A stretch of DNA of 64,000 nt from Amazonocrinis nigriterrae CENA67 (lineage in GTDB: Bacteria > Cyanobacteriota > Cyanobacteriia > Cyanobacteriales > Nostocaceae). Below, piece after piece: positions 1 through 9,885 of the stretch. Each line of letters begins with the position of its first letter. Position 1 is the stretch's first letter. The DNA is taken from NCBI RefSeq assembly GCF_016056305.1, contig NZ_JAECZC010000055.1, positions 186,371 through 250,370 on the forward strand, read 5' to 3'. A program made the position numbers and the translations under genes. Under the pieces are notes generated by a model. That model was not told the DNA's origin, searched no databases, and saw nothing but the letters and a program-made list of their open reading frames with translations.

Positions 1-111
1 AATCAGGCGTGATCATCAAAGGATAAAGGATATAAGCATGAAGGCTGAAGGGTGAAATTAGATACTTCATACTTCACACTTCATACTTAAGTTGACTTAA
101 AGAGCGGAAAC
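1..111. repeat. STRR-like leader region upstream of ndhA
   Basis: The stretch holds short near-repeats of the type acttcatactt, a common intergenic repeat style in Nostoc-type genomes. No gene is visible. It is the 5' flank of ndhA, and the window edge cuts off whatever lies upstream. Confidence 0.5.
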
Positions 112-1230
112 ATGAATTCAGGAATTGACCTCCAAGGAACTTTTATTAAATCCCTGACGGATTTAGGACTGCCAGCAGGAACAGCCAAAGCCATTTGGAT
201 GCCTCTACCGATGATACTAATGCTCATTGGGGCAACGGTAGGAGTGCTGGTTTGTGTTTGGCTAGAACGGAAAATTTCGGCAGCAGCACAGCAGCGTATT
301 GGCCCTGAATATATTGGGCCTTTGGGTTTGCTGGCTCCGGTAGCTGATGGTCTCAAGCTGGTATTTAAAGAGGATATTGTACCAGCTCAGTCTGACCCTT
401 GGCTGTTTACCCTCGGCCCCATCATCGTTGTGCTGCCAGTATTTCTGTCCTATTTGATTGTGCCTTTTGGACAGAACATCGTGATCACAAACATAGGCAC
501 AGGTATCTTTTTGTGGATTGCCTTGTCTAGCATTCAGCCCATTGGCTTATTAATGGCTGGCTATGCATCTAATAATAAATATTCCCTCTTAGGGGGGTTG
601 CGGGCAGCAGCGCAGTCAATTAGTTATGAAATTCCTCTAGCGCTGAGTGTGCTGGCGATCGCAATGATGTCTAATAGCCTCAGCACCATTGATATTGTAA
701 ATCAGCAATCTGGATACGGTATCCTTGGCTGGAACATTTGGCGGCAACCAGTCGGTTTCCTAATCTTTTGGATAGCTGCCCTTGCCGAGTGTGAACGACT
801 GCCTTTTGACCTCCCCGAAGCTGAAGAAGAACTAGTAGCAGGCTATCAGACTGAGTACTCAGGCATGAAATTCGCTCTGTTCTACCTCAGTTCTTATGTC
901 AACCTAGTACTTTCTGCCTTACTAGTAGCAGTTCTCTACCTGGGCGGTTGGGATTTCCCCGTTCCCCTCGATACTCTAGCCAACTGGCTAGGCGTCAGCG
1001 AAGCAAATCCTGTGTTGCAGGTAATTGACGCTTCTTTGGGTATCACCATGACCTTGCTCAAAGCTTACTTTCTGGTGTTTATTGCCATCCTATTACGCTG
1101 GACAGTACCCAGAGTGCGTATTGACCAATTGCTAGATTTAGGATGGAAGTTTTTGTTACCAGTTGGTTTGGTTAATCTGTTATTAACCGCAGCTCTAAAA
1201 CTAGCCTTTCCTGTCGCCTTTGGTGGCTAA
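112..1230 (+). CDS. ndhA: NAD(P)H-quinone oxidoreductase subunit 1 (NdhA)
   Basis: Membrane subunit of the cyanobacterial NDH-1 complex in the thylakoid membrane, at the interface between the peripheral arm and the quinone chamber; it serves respiration and cyclic electron flow around photosystem I. The 372-aa protein has about eight hydrophobic segments. It carries the family's acidic loop with [20 protein letters not shown] in the middle and an early [21 protein letters not shown] stretch. Length is normal for NdhA. It begins the same-strand run ndhA-ndhI-ndhG-ndhE, the usual cyanobacterial order, so co-transcription is likely although repeat-filled gaps separate the genes. Confidence 0.97.
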   Translation: MNSGIDLQGTFIKSLTDLGLPAGTAKAIWMPLPMILMLIGATVGVLVCVWLERKISAAAQQRIGPEYIGPLGLLAPVADGLKLVFKEDIVPAQSDPWLFTLGPIIVVLPVFLSYLIVPFGQNIVITNIGTGIFLWIALSSIQPIGLLMAGYASNNKYSLLGGLRAAAQSISYEIPLALSVLAIAMMSNSLSTIDIVNQQSGYGILGWNIWRQPVGFLIFWIAALAECERLPFDLPEAEEELVAGYQTEYSGMKFALFYLSSYVNLVLSALLVAVLYLGGWDFPVPLDTLANWLGVSEANPVLQVIDASLGITMTLLKAYFLVFIAILLRWTVPRVRIDQLLDLGWKFLLPVGLVNLLLTAALKLAFPVAFGG

Positions 1231-1353
1231 TAGGAGAGTTAAGAGTTAACAGTTATGAGTTAAGAGTTATAGATTTTTTATTAACTCCTAACTCCTAACT
1301 CCTAACTCCTCACTTCTAACTTTTATGACCCGAACAGAGAGTAAAACACGAAA
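1231..1353. repeat. STRR heptamer repeats between ndhA and ndhI
   Basis: Tandem copies of the heptamer ctcctaa (about 1281-1313) preceded by related gagttaa copies. This is the short tandemly repeated repetitive type known from heterocystous cyanobacteria. No ORF of interest lies here. Confidence 0.75.
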
Positions 1354-1938
1354 ATGCTAAAGTTCCTGAAGCAAGTTGGTGATTACGCCAAAGAAGCAGT
1401 GCAAGCTGGTCGTTACATTGGCGAAGGGCTATCTGTGACTTTCGACCATATGCGGCGGCGTCCGGTTACAGTGCAATATCCTTACGAAAAACTGATTCCT
1501 GGCGAACGGTTTCGTGGCAGAATTCACTTTGAGTTTGATAAATGCATCGCCTGCGAAGTCTGTGTCCGAGTTTGTCCAATCAATCTGCCTGTAGTAGATT
1601 GGGAATTTGAAAAAGCCAACAAAAAGAAAAAGCTCAAGCACTACAGCATTGACTTTGGAGTTTGTATCTTTTGCGGTAATTGTGTGGAATTTTGCCCGAC
1701 TAACTGTTTGTCCATGACAGAAGAATACGAGCTTTCCACTTACGATCGCCACGAATTAAACTATGACAACGTAGCCCTTGGTCGTCTGCCTTACAAAGTC
1801 ACAAACGATCCGATGGTTACGCCACTACGCGAACTAGTGTACTTACCCAAAGGTGTCCTCGACCCCCACGACTTACCCGCCGATGCACCCCGCGCTGGTG
1901 CGCGTCCAGAAGACCTCGTAGAACAAACAGAAAAATAA
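1354..1938 (+). CDS. ndhI: NAD(P)H-quinone oxidoreductase subunit I (NdhI), 2x[4Fe-4S]
   Basis: Peripheral-arm iron-sulfur subunit of NDH-1 that passes electrons from ferredoxin toward plastoquinone. Two ferredoxin-type cluster motifs are complete: Cys64, Cys67, Cys70 and Cys74 in [12 protein letters not shown], and Cys104, Cys107, Cys110 and Cys114 in [12 protein letters not shown]. At 194 aa it has the cyanobacterial length, with a variable C-terminal tail rich in Pro, Asp and Glu. It lies between ndhA and ndhG on the same strand. Confidence 0.97.
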   Translation: MLKFLKQVGDYAKEAVQAGRYIGEGLSVTFDHMRRRPVTVQYPYEKLIPGERFRGRIHFEFDKCIACEVCVRVCPINLPVVDWEFEKANKKKKLKHYSIDFGVCIFCGNCVEFCPTNCLSMTEEYELSTYDRHELNYDNVALGRLPYKVTNDPMVTPLRELVYLPKGVLDPHDLPADAPRAGARPEDLVEQTEK

Positions 1939-2041
1939 TTGTCATTAGTCATTTGTCCTTTGTCCTTTGCTAATAGCTAATGACCATTGACTAATGACTA
2001 ATGACCAATGACCAATGACCATTGACTGAGGAAAAAAAACA
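1939..2041. repeat. STRR repeats between ndhI and ndhG
   Basis: Tandem heptamers of the form taatgac/caatgac (about 1945-2026), the same repeat class as elsewhere in the window. They end just before the gagg Shine-Dalgarno sequence of ndhG. Confidence 0.75.
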
Positions 2042-2665
2042 GTGAATCTAGCCGAAGGAGTACAGATTGTTTCGTTTGGCATACTGGCTTTGATGATGAT
2101 TGGGTCAGCCATAGGTGTAGTGGTATTCTCCAACATTGTCTATTCTGCCTTTCTGCTGGGCGGTGTGTTCATCAGCATCGCCGGAATGTACCTGTTGCTG
2201 AATGGTGACTTTGTAGCAGCAGCACAAGTACTTATTTATGTTGGTGCTGTTAACGTGCTGATTTTGTTTGCCATTATGTTGGTGAACAAGCGGCAGGATT
2301 TTGCACCATTTCCCAGCACTGGCGTGCGTAAGATACTCACAGCGGTAGTCAGTCTGGGATTGTTTGCCCTTTTAAGTACGATGGTGTTGGCAACTCCTTG
2401 GGCATATTCCACTTCTGCTGTGGCTGGTGAAAGTTCCATAGTGTTGATTGGAGAACATTTCTTCAGTGACTTTTTACTACCTTTTGAATTAGCTTCTATT
2501 TTGTTGCTAATGGCAATGGTGGGAGCAATTATTTTGGCACGTCGTGAATATTTGCCCGACCAAGTTACACCTTCAGAACTGCCACAAACAGTTTTAACTT
2601 TGCCAGAACGCCCCAGAGAACTAGTATCAGCAAGCACTACAACTGAATCAAGTGATTTGGAATAG
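2042..2665 (+). CDS. ndhG: NAD(P)H-quinone oxidoreductase subunit 6 (NdhG)
   Basis: Membrane subunit of NDH-1 (NuoJ/ND6 family) with five hydrophobic segments; it helps couple quinone reduction to proton pumping. The 207-aa protein contains the family's LLNGDFVAAAQVLIYVGAVN segment and a late GAIILARREYLPDQ segment. The start is GTG with gagg about 10 bases upstream. It sits between ndhI and ndhE in the standard order. Confidence 0.95.
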   Translation: MNLAEGVQIVSFGILALMMIGSAIGVVVFSNIVYSAFLLGGVFISIAGMYLLLNGDFVAAAQVLIYVGAVNVLILFAIMLVNKRQDFAPFPSTGVRKILTAVVSLGLFALLSTMVLATPWAYSTSAVAGESSIVLIGEHFFSDFLLPFELASILLLMAMVGAIILARREYLPDQVTPSELPQTVLTLPERPRELVSASTTTESSDLE

Positions 2666-2689
2666 CGATCGCAGTGATTCTCGTCGCAG

Positions 2690-2743
2690 AACTGCTAACA
2701 ACTGACAACTGACCACTGACCACTGACCACTGACAAAAAATCC
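2690..2743. repeat. STRR repeats before ndhE
   Basis: Copies of the heptamer ctgacca/ctgacaa (about 2697-2735) lie directly ahead of the ndhE start. The ndhE leader is therefore mostly repeat sequence. Confidence 0.7.
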
Positions 2744-3049
2744 ATGCAACTCCAGTACTTTTTATTACTTGCAGCCGCTTTATTCTGTATCGGCATTTAC
2801 GGCTTAATTACCAGCCGTAACGCTGTGCGGGTGCTAATGTCAATTGAATTACTGCTGAATGCCGTTAATCTGAATTTAATGGCATTTTCCAACTTCCTTG
2901 ATTCAACATTAATTAAGGGTCAGGTATTTACAGTGTTTGTGATTACCGTGGCGGCTGCTGAGGCGGCGGTGGGGTTAGCGATCGTGCTTGCCATTTATCG
3001 CAACCGTGATACCGTCGATATGGAGCAGTTTAATCTCCTGAAGTGGTAA
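2744..3049 (+). CDS. ndhE: NAD(P)H-quinone oxidoreductase subunit 4L (NdhE)
   Basis: Small membrane subunit (NuoK/ND4L family) of NDH-1. The 101 aa form three hydrophobic helices. The buried acidic residue of the proton path is seen in [14 protein letters not shown], and the end, [13 protein letters not shown], is typical of the cyanobacterial protein. It is the last ndh gene of the run and its stop codon abuts the possible start of the NAD kinase. Confidence 0.96.
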   Translation: MQLQYFLLLAAALFCIGIYGLITSRNAVRVLMSIELLLNAVNLNLMAFSNFLDSTLIKGQVFTVFVITVAAAEAAVGLAIVLAIYRNRDTVDMEQFNLLKW

Positions 3050-3055
3050 TTGCGC

Positions 3056-3976
3056 GTGCAACTCAAGCAGGTAATCATTGCCTATAAGGCGCGAGATTCC
3101 CAGAGTAAACGCTGGGCAGAAATTTGTGCTAAGCAACTGGAAAATCGTGACTGCCAGGTTTTAATGGGGCCTAGCGGGCCCAAAGATAACCCTTATCCGG
3201 TGTTTTTAGCTTCGGCGGGTCAACCAATTGATTTAGCTTTGGTACTCGGTGGTGATGGTACTGTTTTAACTGGTGCCAGACATTTAGCCCCAGCTGGTAT
3301 CCCCATTCTCGGAGTGAATGTAGGCGGCCATCTGGGCTTCTTAACCGAGTCAGTAGACGAATTTCAGGATACAGAGAAAGTTTGGGATCGGCTATTGGAG
3401 GATCGTTATGCTGTCCAGCGGCGGATGATGTTGCAAGCTGCGGTGTATGAAGGACATCGCACGAATTTGGAACCAGTGACCGAACGCTACCTCTCTTTGA
3501 ATGAATTTTGTGTCAAACCCGCTTCTGCTGACCGCATGATCACCTCAATTCTAGAGATGGAAATTGACGGTGAGGTAGTCGATCAATATGTTGGGGACGG
3601 GTTAATTATTGCCACTCCCACAGGTTCTACAGGCTACACTGTGTCTGCTAATGGCCCAATTATGCACGATGGTATGGAGGCGATTACCATCACTCCTATT
3701 TGTCCTATGAGTCTTTCTAGTCGCCCCTTGGTTTTACCTCCTGGTTCCGTCGTCAGCGTCTGGCCATTGGGAGATTATGATTTGAGTACCAAGCTGTGGA
3801 CAGATGGCGTTTTAGCTACTTCAATTTGGCCCGGACATCGTGTTGATGTACGAATGGCTGATTGTCGGGCTAAGTTTATTATTTTGCGGGAAAACAATTC
3901 ATATTATCAGACACTGCGAGAGAAGTTGCTTTGGGCAGGTACTAGGGTTCGCTACGCTAATAATCACCGGAATTGA
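3056..3976 (+). CDS. nadK: NAD kinase
   Basis: Phosphorylates NAD to NADP with ATP (PpnK family, cytoplasm). The diagnostic GGDGT motif is in LVLGGDGTVLTGA (about residues 65-75 of the longer reading), followed by NVGGHLGFLTE and PTGSTGYTVSANGPI, the nucleotide-binding and substrate loops. A TTG at 3050 touches the ndhE stop directly. The GTG at 3056 gives the more usual VQLKQVIIAYKARD beginning and is preferred. The tight link to ndhE suggests translational coupling of NADP supply with NDH-1, which is inference. Cyanobacteria usually carry two NAD kinases, so this is probably one of a pair. Confidence 0.93.
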   Translation: MQLKQVIIAYKARDSQSKRWAEICAKQLENRDCQVLMGPSGPKDNPYPVFLASAGQPIDLALVLGGDGTVLTGARHLAPAGIPILGVNVGGHLGFLTESVDEFQDTEKVWDRLLEDRYAVQRRMMLQAAVYEGHRTNLEPVTERYLSLNEFCVKPASADRMITSILEMEIDGEVVDQYVGDGLIIATPTGSTGYTVSANGPIMHDGMEAITITPICPMSLSSRPLVLPPGSVVSVWPLGDYDLSTKLWTDGVLATSIWPGHRVDVRMADCRAKFIILRENNSYYQTLREKLLWAGTRVRYANNHRN

Positions 3977-4421
3977 ACAGGAGACTGGGTACTGGCGACT
4001 GGGTACTGGGAAGATGTTCAAAAAAGATTTGGGCGGGGTTTGAATCCCCTAATCCCCACTCCCTAGTCCCCAGTCCCCTGTTTAAGTGTCTGCCAATTGC
4101 TTTTACCGCAGCTTTCCTTTAAAACTAAAATTATGCCAGCCCCCGGATTTATTCGGGGGCTTTCTACCCGTATCGTGCATTTATTCTTTGACTACAATTG
4201 ACAGAAAAATTTATGTATGCATTAAGCAAATTCTGTATCTTATTGCCAGATTTTTCTAGAATTTAAGCCGATAATAAAAGCACGATAACTTATACCTTTG
4301 TGTGAATCTGTTATCTGCAAGTACACAAATAACGCTTTAATACGTTAATGCGTAATCTTCACTTTTTGTACAGCGTGTAAATCCTAGTAGGATATCTTTG
4401 CACATTTCAAGTTGGAGACAG
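3977..4421. other. Intergenic region downstream of nadK
   Basis: About 445 bases without a gene. The first part carries repeat-like actggg/cccagtcccc sequence, then a clear hairpin terminator, then an AT-rich leader for the acyltransferase gene. A small ORF reading from 3840 overlaps nadK and the repeats and is not believed. Confidence 0.6.
4139..4170 (+). terminator. Rho-independent terminator after ndh-nadK
   Basis: Stem gcccccg/cgggggc (4139-4145 with 4154-4160) and a short loop, followed by a pyrimidine-rich tail. It fits the end of the ndhA-nadK transcript. Confidence 0.75.
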
Positions 4422-5225
4422 ATGGAAATTTCTTATCGCAACATCAATTACCCACTTAGTCTTCCTTCCATTCCTACAGATTTTCCCGTACTTCAAACCG
4501 ATAAATATATCCTACGGCTGGCCTCGACGGTAGAAGAATTAGAATCCATTTTTCGCTTACGTTTTGAAGTTTTTAATCTGGAACTAGGCTTGGGATTTTC
4601 TAGTTCTAACCTTACCCAAAGAGATTGGGATCAGTTTGATGCAGTTTGTCATCATTTAATGCTGATTTCTAAGCATACGGGTAAAACGATTGGTACTTAT
4701 CGAATGCAAACCTACACGATGGCTTCTCAAGGGCTGGGCTTTGATGCTGCTGATATATTTAATCTAGATAAAATTCCCAATTCTGTATTGCAAGCATCTG
4801 TGGAAGTTGGACGTGCATGTATAGCTAAAGAATATCGCAATATTCAAGCGCTTTTATTACTCTGGCAAGGGCTAGCTAATTATCTCATTTGGAGTAATAA
4901 TAAATACTTTTTTGGTTGTGCTTCATTACTCACCCAATGTTCTATACAAGCTGCTTGTGCTTATCAATATTTTCAGCAGCATAATTTGATGCATTCTAGC
5001 ATTTTGGTATATCCCAATTCAGATTACTGCGTAGAATTTACTCAAAATCCTACGGATATATGTGATGTGGAAATTCCTAATATTTTACAAGCTTATTTAA
5101 ATATTGGAGTAAAAATTTGTAGCCTTCCAGCAATTGATCGCCAGTTCAAAACTATTGACTTCTTAATTATATCTAATATTGAAGACTTTACTAGATGGCA
5201 TTCTCCAATTTGGCGAAAAAAGTAG
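4422..5225 (+). CDS. GNAT-fold acyltransferase, OlsB/hemolysin-like
   Basis: Resembles the acyl-ACP-dependent N-acyltransferase family that includes ornithine acyltransferase OlsB and hemolysin-type proteins. Visible features are LRLASTVEELESIFRLRFEV near the N-terminus, then DQFDAVCHHLMLIS, then GKTIGTYRMQT and a SVEVGRACI strand, in the family order. The likely reaction is acyl transfer to an amine of a lipid or small molecule; the substrate cannot be read. A TTG at 4398 would extend it by 8 residues, but the ATG at 4422 has GGAG at 4414-4417 and is chosen, giving 267 aa. It is monocistronic, with a convergent ridA-like gene downstream. Confidence 0.7.
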   Translation: MEISYRNINYPLSLPSIPTDFPVLQTDKYILRLASTVEELESIFRLRFEVFNLELGLGFSSSNLTQRDWDQFDAVCHHLMLISKHTGKTIGTYRMQTYTMASQGLGFDAADIFNLDKIPNSVLQASVEVGRACIAKEYRNIQALLLLWQGLANYLIWSNNKYFFGCASLLTQCSIQAACAYQYFQQHNLMHSSILVYPNSDYCVEFTQNPTDICDVEIPNILQAYLNIGVKICSLPAIDRQFKTIDFLIISNIEDFTRWHSPIWRKK

Positions 5226-5267
5226 ATAATTTCGCTTTTGTTCACCAGTGCTTTGCCAGTGAGTATT

Positions 5268-5663
5268 TTATTCTGGACAAATAGCATCAACTTCGACTTC
5301 AATCAGCATTTCAGAATCAACTAAAGATTTCACTTCTACCATAGTTGAAGCTGGTGGATTTGCGCCAAAGAATTCTTGATGCGCCTGTCCAAATTCAGCC
5401 CATCGGCTAATGTCTGTCACAAACATCCGAGTTCGCACTACATGACTTTGATCTGCACCTAAGTCTTGCAAGGCTGTTAGGATAATTTCAAAACAACGTT
5501 TTGCTTGCGCGTAGGCGTTTCCAGCAGCAAACACACCACCTGCTGTATCAACTGGTGCTGTACCAGAAATGTAAATGTGATTGCCAACTCTAATGCTTCT
5601 ACAGTAACCTACCTTTGACTCCCAAGAAGCACCAGAAAAGGTTCGTGTCACTTGCATAATCAA
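5268..5663 (-). CDS. RidA/YjgF family enamine/imine deaminase
   Basis: Small trimeric protein family that hydrolyses reactive enamine/imine intermediates released by PLP enzymes. The 131 aa contain SIRVGNHIYISGTAPVD, then VVRTRMFVTDI with the conserved substrate-binding Arg, and a C-terminal STMVEVKSL...LIEVEVDAI core. A second ATG two codons in, before QVTRTF, could be the true start. It is convergent with the acyltransferase gene and has no obvious partner. Confidence 0.88.
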   Translation of the reverse strand: MIMQVTRTFSGASWESKVGYCRSIRVGNHIYISGTAPVDTAGGVFAAGNAYAQAKRCFEIILTALQDLGADQSHVVRTRMFVTDISRWAEFGQAHQEFFGANPPASTMVEVKSLVDSEMLIEVEVDAICPE

Positions 5664-5853
5664 TCAAATTCAATGTCTACTTATAAAATTTTACCTATAA
5701 TAGCGTTACTTAATTTCAGTGAAATGAGCTTTTTTACTATAGGAATTTTAAATGATCTGTGAAAAATCTGAAGTGATGTTAGATGGGCTTTGCCCACCTA
5801 GGTGTATTTCCAAAATTAAATAGGAGTTTTATCTATTTTAATGACGAATTATT

Positions 5854-7494
5854 ATGCGGCATATTACACTTATTCCAAGTTGGTTACGGATTTTACTTAT
5901 TCTTTTGTTAGTAATGGGTATATTGTTTCGGTTTTGTAACCTTGATGGCAAAATTTACTCGCATGATGAGACCTATACATCGTTACGGATTTCAGGTTAT
6001 ACAGTAGATGAGGCTAAGCAGCAAATATTTAATGGTGGTGTAATTAATCAAGAAAGTTTTACTAAATTCCAAAGTCCCAATTTGGACAAAGATGTTAACG
6101 ATACAATTATGTCTTTGGTGAAAGAAGTTCCTCAGTATCCACCACTATATTATGTAATTGCTAGATTTTGGTTAGAAATTTTTGGTAATTCTGTGACAGC
6201 TATTAGAAGTTTATCCGCTTTAATTAGCTTGTTGATTTTTCCTTGTATTTATTGGCTATGCCGAGAATTATTTAATGTGCCGTTATCTATGCCTGGTGTT
6301 GTGATCGCGCTCATGGCCATCTCGCCTATTCAATTAATATATGCCCAAGAAGCACGAGAATATATTCTTTGGTTAGTCACGATTATTTTATCTAGTGCTG
6401 CACTACTGCGAGCAATACGTTTGGAATCAAAAGACAAGAGCGAATCAGAAAAAATACAACAGATTCCAGACAATTTTACTACCTGGGTAATTTATACAGT
6501 AACTTTGGCACTGAGTCTGTATACATGTTTGTGGAGTGTATTTGTAGCAGCTGCTCATGGGATTTATGTAATTATAATTGCACAATTTCGCTTGACTAAA
6601 ATCGTCAGAGGTTATCTATTAGCATCTGTTCTAGGGTATTTAGCTTTCATACCTTGGTTGGCAATTTTGATAGCTGACTTTTTTCAATTTCTAATTTCAG
6701 CAGATGAAACAACAAGGCAGGTATCCCAGATACCTTTAATTCCATTTTGGTTTATGCAGATCAGCCGGATTTTTTTTGATTTAGACTTGAGTCTAAAAAA
6801 TCCGATCAGATATTTGATATCGATAATTTTTTTAACTCTAATAGGATATGCAATTTATTTTCTTTGTCGAACAACCAACTACAAAGTTTGGTTATTTATT
6901 ATGGCTTTGATTATAGTACCAGCAGTACCTATAATTCTACCTGATTTAATGAGTGGGGGTATACGTTCAGATTATGAGCCATATTTAATGCCATTTTATT
7001 TAGGAATTCAAATAACTGTTGCTTATCTACTAGCTACGCAAATATATAATGGGAGTTTATCACACCGCCTAACCTGGCTAATAATTTTGCTGCTAGTAAT
7101 TATTTGTGGAATGGTTTCTTGTAGGGTGAATTACCAAGCAGAAACTTGGTGGAGTAAAAGAGTTAGCTATAGTAATGCACAAGTTGCCAAAATTATCAAT
7201 CAGGCTGAAAGCCCACTTTTGATTAGTAATTCTGTGGGTATTAATTATGGTAATGTGTTTTCTTTAAGCTATCGTGTGTTGCCAAAAGTGCGCTTTCTGT
7301 TATTGCAAGACCAAAAGATTCCTAATATTCCTAATGGCTTTAGTGATATTTATTTATTAAATACTACTGAGGAATGGCGTAGAAAAATAGCCACAAAGTA
7401 TCAGTATAAAACCGAAATTATTGATAATAATAACTATTATTCACTCTGGAAATTAGTCAAGCTTCGCACTCAACGTCAACGTGTGACTACATAG
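5854..7494 (+). CDS. GT39-like integral membrane glycosyltransferase
   Basis: Polytopic membrane protein of 546 aa resembling the GT-C superfamily (ArnT/PMT, glycosyltransferase family 39), which transfers sugars from lipid-phosphate donors. The N-terminal helix is followed by an extracytoplasmic loop with the acidic HDETYT motif (Asp38, Glu39), the place of the catalytic Asp in GT-C enzymes. Then comes YPPLYYVIARFWLEIFGNSV and many hydrophobic helices, with a soluble C-terminal tail. Acceptor and donor cannot be told. It stands alone between convergent and unrelated genes. Confidence 0.75.
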   Translation: MRHITLIPSWLRILLILLLVMGILFRFCNLDGKIYSHDETYTSLRISGYTVDEAKQQIFNGGVINQESFTKFQSPNLDKDVNDTIMSLVKEVPQYPPLYYVIARFWLEIFGNSVTAIRSLSALISLLIFPCIYWLCRELFNVPLSMPGVVIALMAISPIQLIYAQEAREYILWLVTIILSSAALLRAIRLESKDKSESEKIQQIPDNFTTWVIYTVTLALSLYTCLWSVFVAAAHGIYVIIIAQFRLTKIVRGYLLASVLGYLAFIPWLAILIADFFQFLISADETTRQVSQIPLIPFWFMQISRIFFDLDLSLKNPIRYLISIIFLTLIGYAIYFLCRTTNYKVWLFIMALIIVPAVPIILPDLMSGGIRSDYEPYLMPFYLGIQITVAYLLATQIYNGSLSHRLTWLIILLLVIICGMVSCRVNYQAETWWSKRVSYSNAQVAKIINQAESPLLISNSVGINYGNVFSLSYRVLPKVRFLLLQDQKIPNIPNGFSDIYLLNTTEEWRRKIATKYQYKTEIIDNNNYYSLWKLVKLRTQRQRVTT

Positions 7495-7566
7495 AATAAT
7501 CAAGTTGACAGTAAAAGAATTCACCAGCGTTTAATGGTAAATTAATTTCATATTTCAGTCTTTAGT

Positions 7567-8510
7567 TTGCCTGAGAAAGCGATCGCCACTTTGTTTGTTA
7601 AATTAATTACATTACTTCATAGAATATACTCAAACCTTCATTTTGTGGCAAAAGCAGCAGATATTGGCAGCAAGCGATTAATTAGTCTCGCCCCCGATAC
7701 ATGGGTACAATGGGTGACACAGCGTACTGAGGTTGTGGCAAAAGAGATTTTAGGTTCTGAGTTTCAGTGGGTTAGCCGCCAAACAGATGTGTTGCTCAAA
7801 GCATACAGCACAACTGTTGGTCATTTTCTGGTAGTCAACGAGCTACAGTTGCGTTATACAGCAAATATGCCGCTACGCATGAGAGCCTATGCAGCCTTAG
7901 CACAAGAGCGATATCAACTACCAACATATCCAGTGCTAATCAACATCTTACCACCTGCGTCTACCTTAAGTGTTGTCAGTAGTTACGAGGAGGAATTTTT
8001 AGGATTACGTGCGATGACCAAGATTATCGCGTAATTAATTTGTGGGAAGTCGATGCTGAGATAGTCTTTCGACAACCATTACCACCGTTATTACCATTTG
8101 TACCAATTTTGCGAGGAGGGGGTGAAGCATCGGTTGTACAACGCGCACTACAGGAACTACGAGCAGATCCACAATTAAATCAATTAGAATCTTTGCTGGC
8201 CTTTTTTGCTAGTTTTGTGTTAGACACACCTTTAGTCCAACAAATCATGAGGTGGGATATGGCAGTATTGCGAGAATCGCCTTGGTATCAAGAAATTATT
8301 CAAAGTGGTGTTCAGATGGGACTTCAACAGGGACTTCAACAGGGTGCGCTACGACAGCTAATGCGAGTATTACAGCGGCGCTTTGGTGAAATTCCTCAAG
8401 CGGTAGAGGCAAGGCTTGAGAATGAAAGTGTAGAGCAATTAGAAATTTTAATGGATAGCGCGATCGCTGTTAGTTCTTTAGAGGAATTTATCAAAATTTT
8501 GTCTACATAA
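7567..8510 (+). pseudogene. Rpn-family PD-(D/E)XK nuclease, frameshifted
   Basis: Two consecutive reading frames together make one protein of the Rpn (recombination-promoting nuclease, YhgA-like) type. The first part (to 8034) carries the PD-(D/E)XK core, with QTDVLL and VVNELQLRY. The second part (from about 8020) continues with DYRVINLWEVDAEIVFRQPL and the usual coiled GLQQGLQQGALRQLMRVL tail. The frame changes within about 8018-8025, after GLRAMT, where one missing base would restore a single protein of roughly 315 aa. The N-terminus starts at a TTG and may also be incomplete. It is probably a decayed gene, unless the shift is programmed or a sequencing error. Confidence 0.7.
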
Positions 8511-8675
8511 GTGAATCCTGATCAAGTCAACAAGAGAAAATCATTGTCGCCGATTTTGCATAAAGATTCTGATTGTTGCTGAATAGTGTTATGAAACCTC
8601 ACGCACAGTGTAAACAAGACTTTTGCGGTATCTCTAGGTACAATACATAAGCCTCTTCTTTATTTTCTAAATATT

Positions 8676-9764
8676 ATGGGTAGCACTTTTGGCAATTTAT
8701 TTCAGATCAGCACTTTTGGCGAGTCCCACGGCGGCGGTGTGGGGGTTGTAATTGATGGTTGTCCTCCACAACTAGAAATTTCTGCCGAAGAAATTCAACT
8801 AGAGTTAGACAGAAGAAAGCCAGGACAAAGTAAAATTACCACACCTCGCAAAGAAGCTGATTCCTGTGAAATTTTGTCTGGGGTGTTTGAAGGCAAAACC
8901 TTGGGTACACCGATCGCAATTTTAGTACGGAACAAAGACACGCGATCGCAAGATTACGACGAGATGATTAATACATATCGTCCTTCTCATGCAGATGCAA
9001 CTTATGATGCTAAGTATGGCATTCGTAACTGGCAAGGTGGCGGTAGGTCGTCAGCCCGTGAGACAATCGGAAGAGTAGCAGCTGGTGCGATCGCTAAAAA
9101 AATTCTCCGTCAAGTCGCTAATGTAGAAATCATCGGTTACGTTAAGCGCATCAAGGATTTAGAAGGCATTGTTGATCCGAATACTGTCACCTTAGAACAA
9201 GTGGAAAGCAACATTGTCCGCTGTCCTGATGTGGAATGTGCTGAACGCATGATTGAATTAATTGAACAAACAGGTAGACAAGGTGATTCTATCGGTGGCG
9301 TTGTGGAATGTGTGGCGCGAAATGTTCCCAAAGGTTTAGGTGAACCAGTATTTGATAAATTGGAAGCAGATATTGCTAAGGGTGTGATGTCTCTTCCTGC
9401 TAGTAAAGGCTTTGAAATTGGTTCCGGTTTTGGGGGAACATTACTCACTGGCATTGAACATAACGACGAATTTTATATTGATGAAAATGGAGAAATTCGC
9501 ACTGTAACTAACCGTTCTGGTGGCATTCAAGGCGGAATTTCTAACGGGGAAAATATTATTTTACGAGTTGCATTTAAGCCGACAGCAACAATTAGAAAAG
9601 AACAAAAAACAGTCACTCGTGAAGGTGAAGAAACAGTATTAGCTGCCAAAGGAAGACATGATCCTTGTGTATTACCGCGTGCAGTTCCGATGGTAGAAGC
9701 GATGGTAGCTTTGGTGCTGTGTGATCATTTACTACGGCATCATGGACAGTGTAAGGTGTTGTAA
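8676..9764 (+). CDS. aroC: Chorismate synthase
   Basis: Last step of the shikimate pathway: converts 5-enolpyruvylshikimate-3-phosphate to chorismate using reduced FMN. All family signatures are visible: [19 protein letters not shown] near the start, the GRSSARET segment, [12 protein letters not shown] and [17 protein letters not shown] near the end. The 362-aa length is normal. It is a single gene with its own terminator. Confidence 0.97.
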   Translation: MGSTFGNLFQISTFGESHGGGVGVVIDGCPPQLEISAEEIQLELDRRKPGQSKITTPRKEADSCEILSGVFEGKTLGTPIAILVRNKDTRSQDYDEMINTYRPSHADATYDAKYGIRNWQGGGRSSARETIGRVAAGAIAKKILRQVANVEIIGYVKRIKDLEGIVDPNTVTLEQVESNIVRCPDVECAERMIELIEQTGRQGDSIGGVVECVARNVPKGLGEPVFDKLEADIAKGVMSLPASKGFEIGSGFGGTLLTGIEHNDEFYIDENGEIRTVTNRSGGIQGGISNGENIILRVAFKPTATIRKEQKTVTREGEETVLAAKGRHDPCVLPRAVPMVEAMVALVLCDHLLRHHGQCKVL

Positions 9765-9783
9765 GTTGATATTGCAAGATTCA

Positions 9784-9823
9784 GATTCCCGACTTTTATG
9801 AAAAGTCGGGAATCTTGTTTTTT
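9784..9823 (+). terminator. Strong terminator after aroC
   Basis: Perfect 14-bp stem gattcccgactttt (9784-9797) with 9801-9814, loop atg, followed by ttgtttttt. A closely related attcccga hairpin occurs at 25098-25126, so this is also a dispersed hairpin sequence. Confidence 0.88.
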
Positions 9824-9885
9824 ACGATTGCTGAACGGTGTAAGATGTCTAGTACGGCGTTGCAAGCAGAGAAGAGCGATCGCTG

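Noticed and set aside
1281-1320. CRISPR or promoter iterons in the heptamer arrays
   Set aside because: Seven-base tandem repeats without spacers, scattered over the window in many variants; they match the STRR class.
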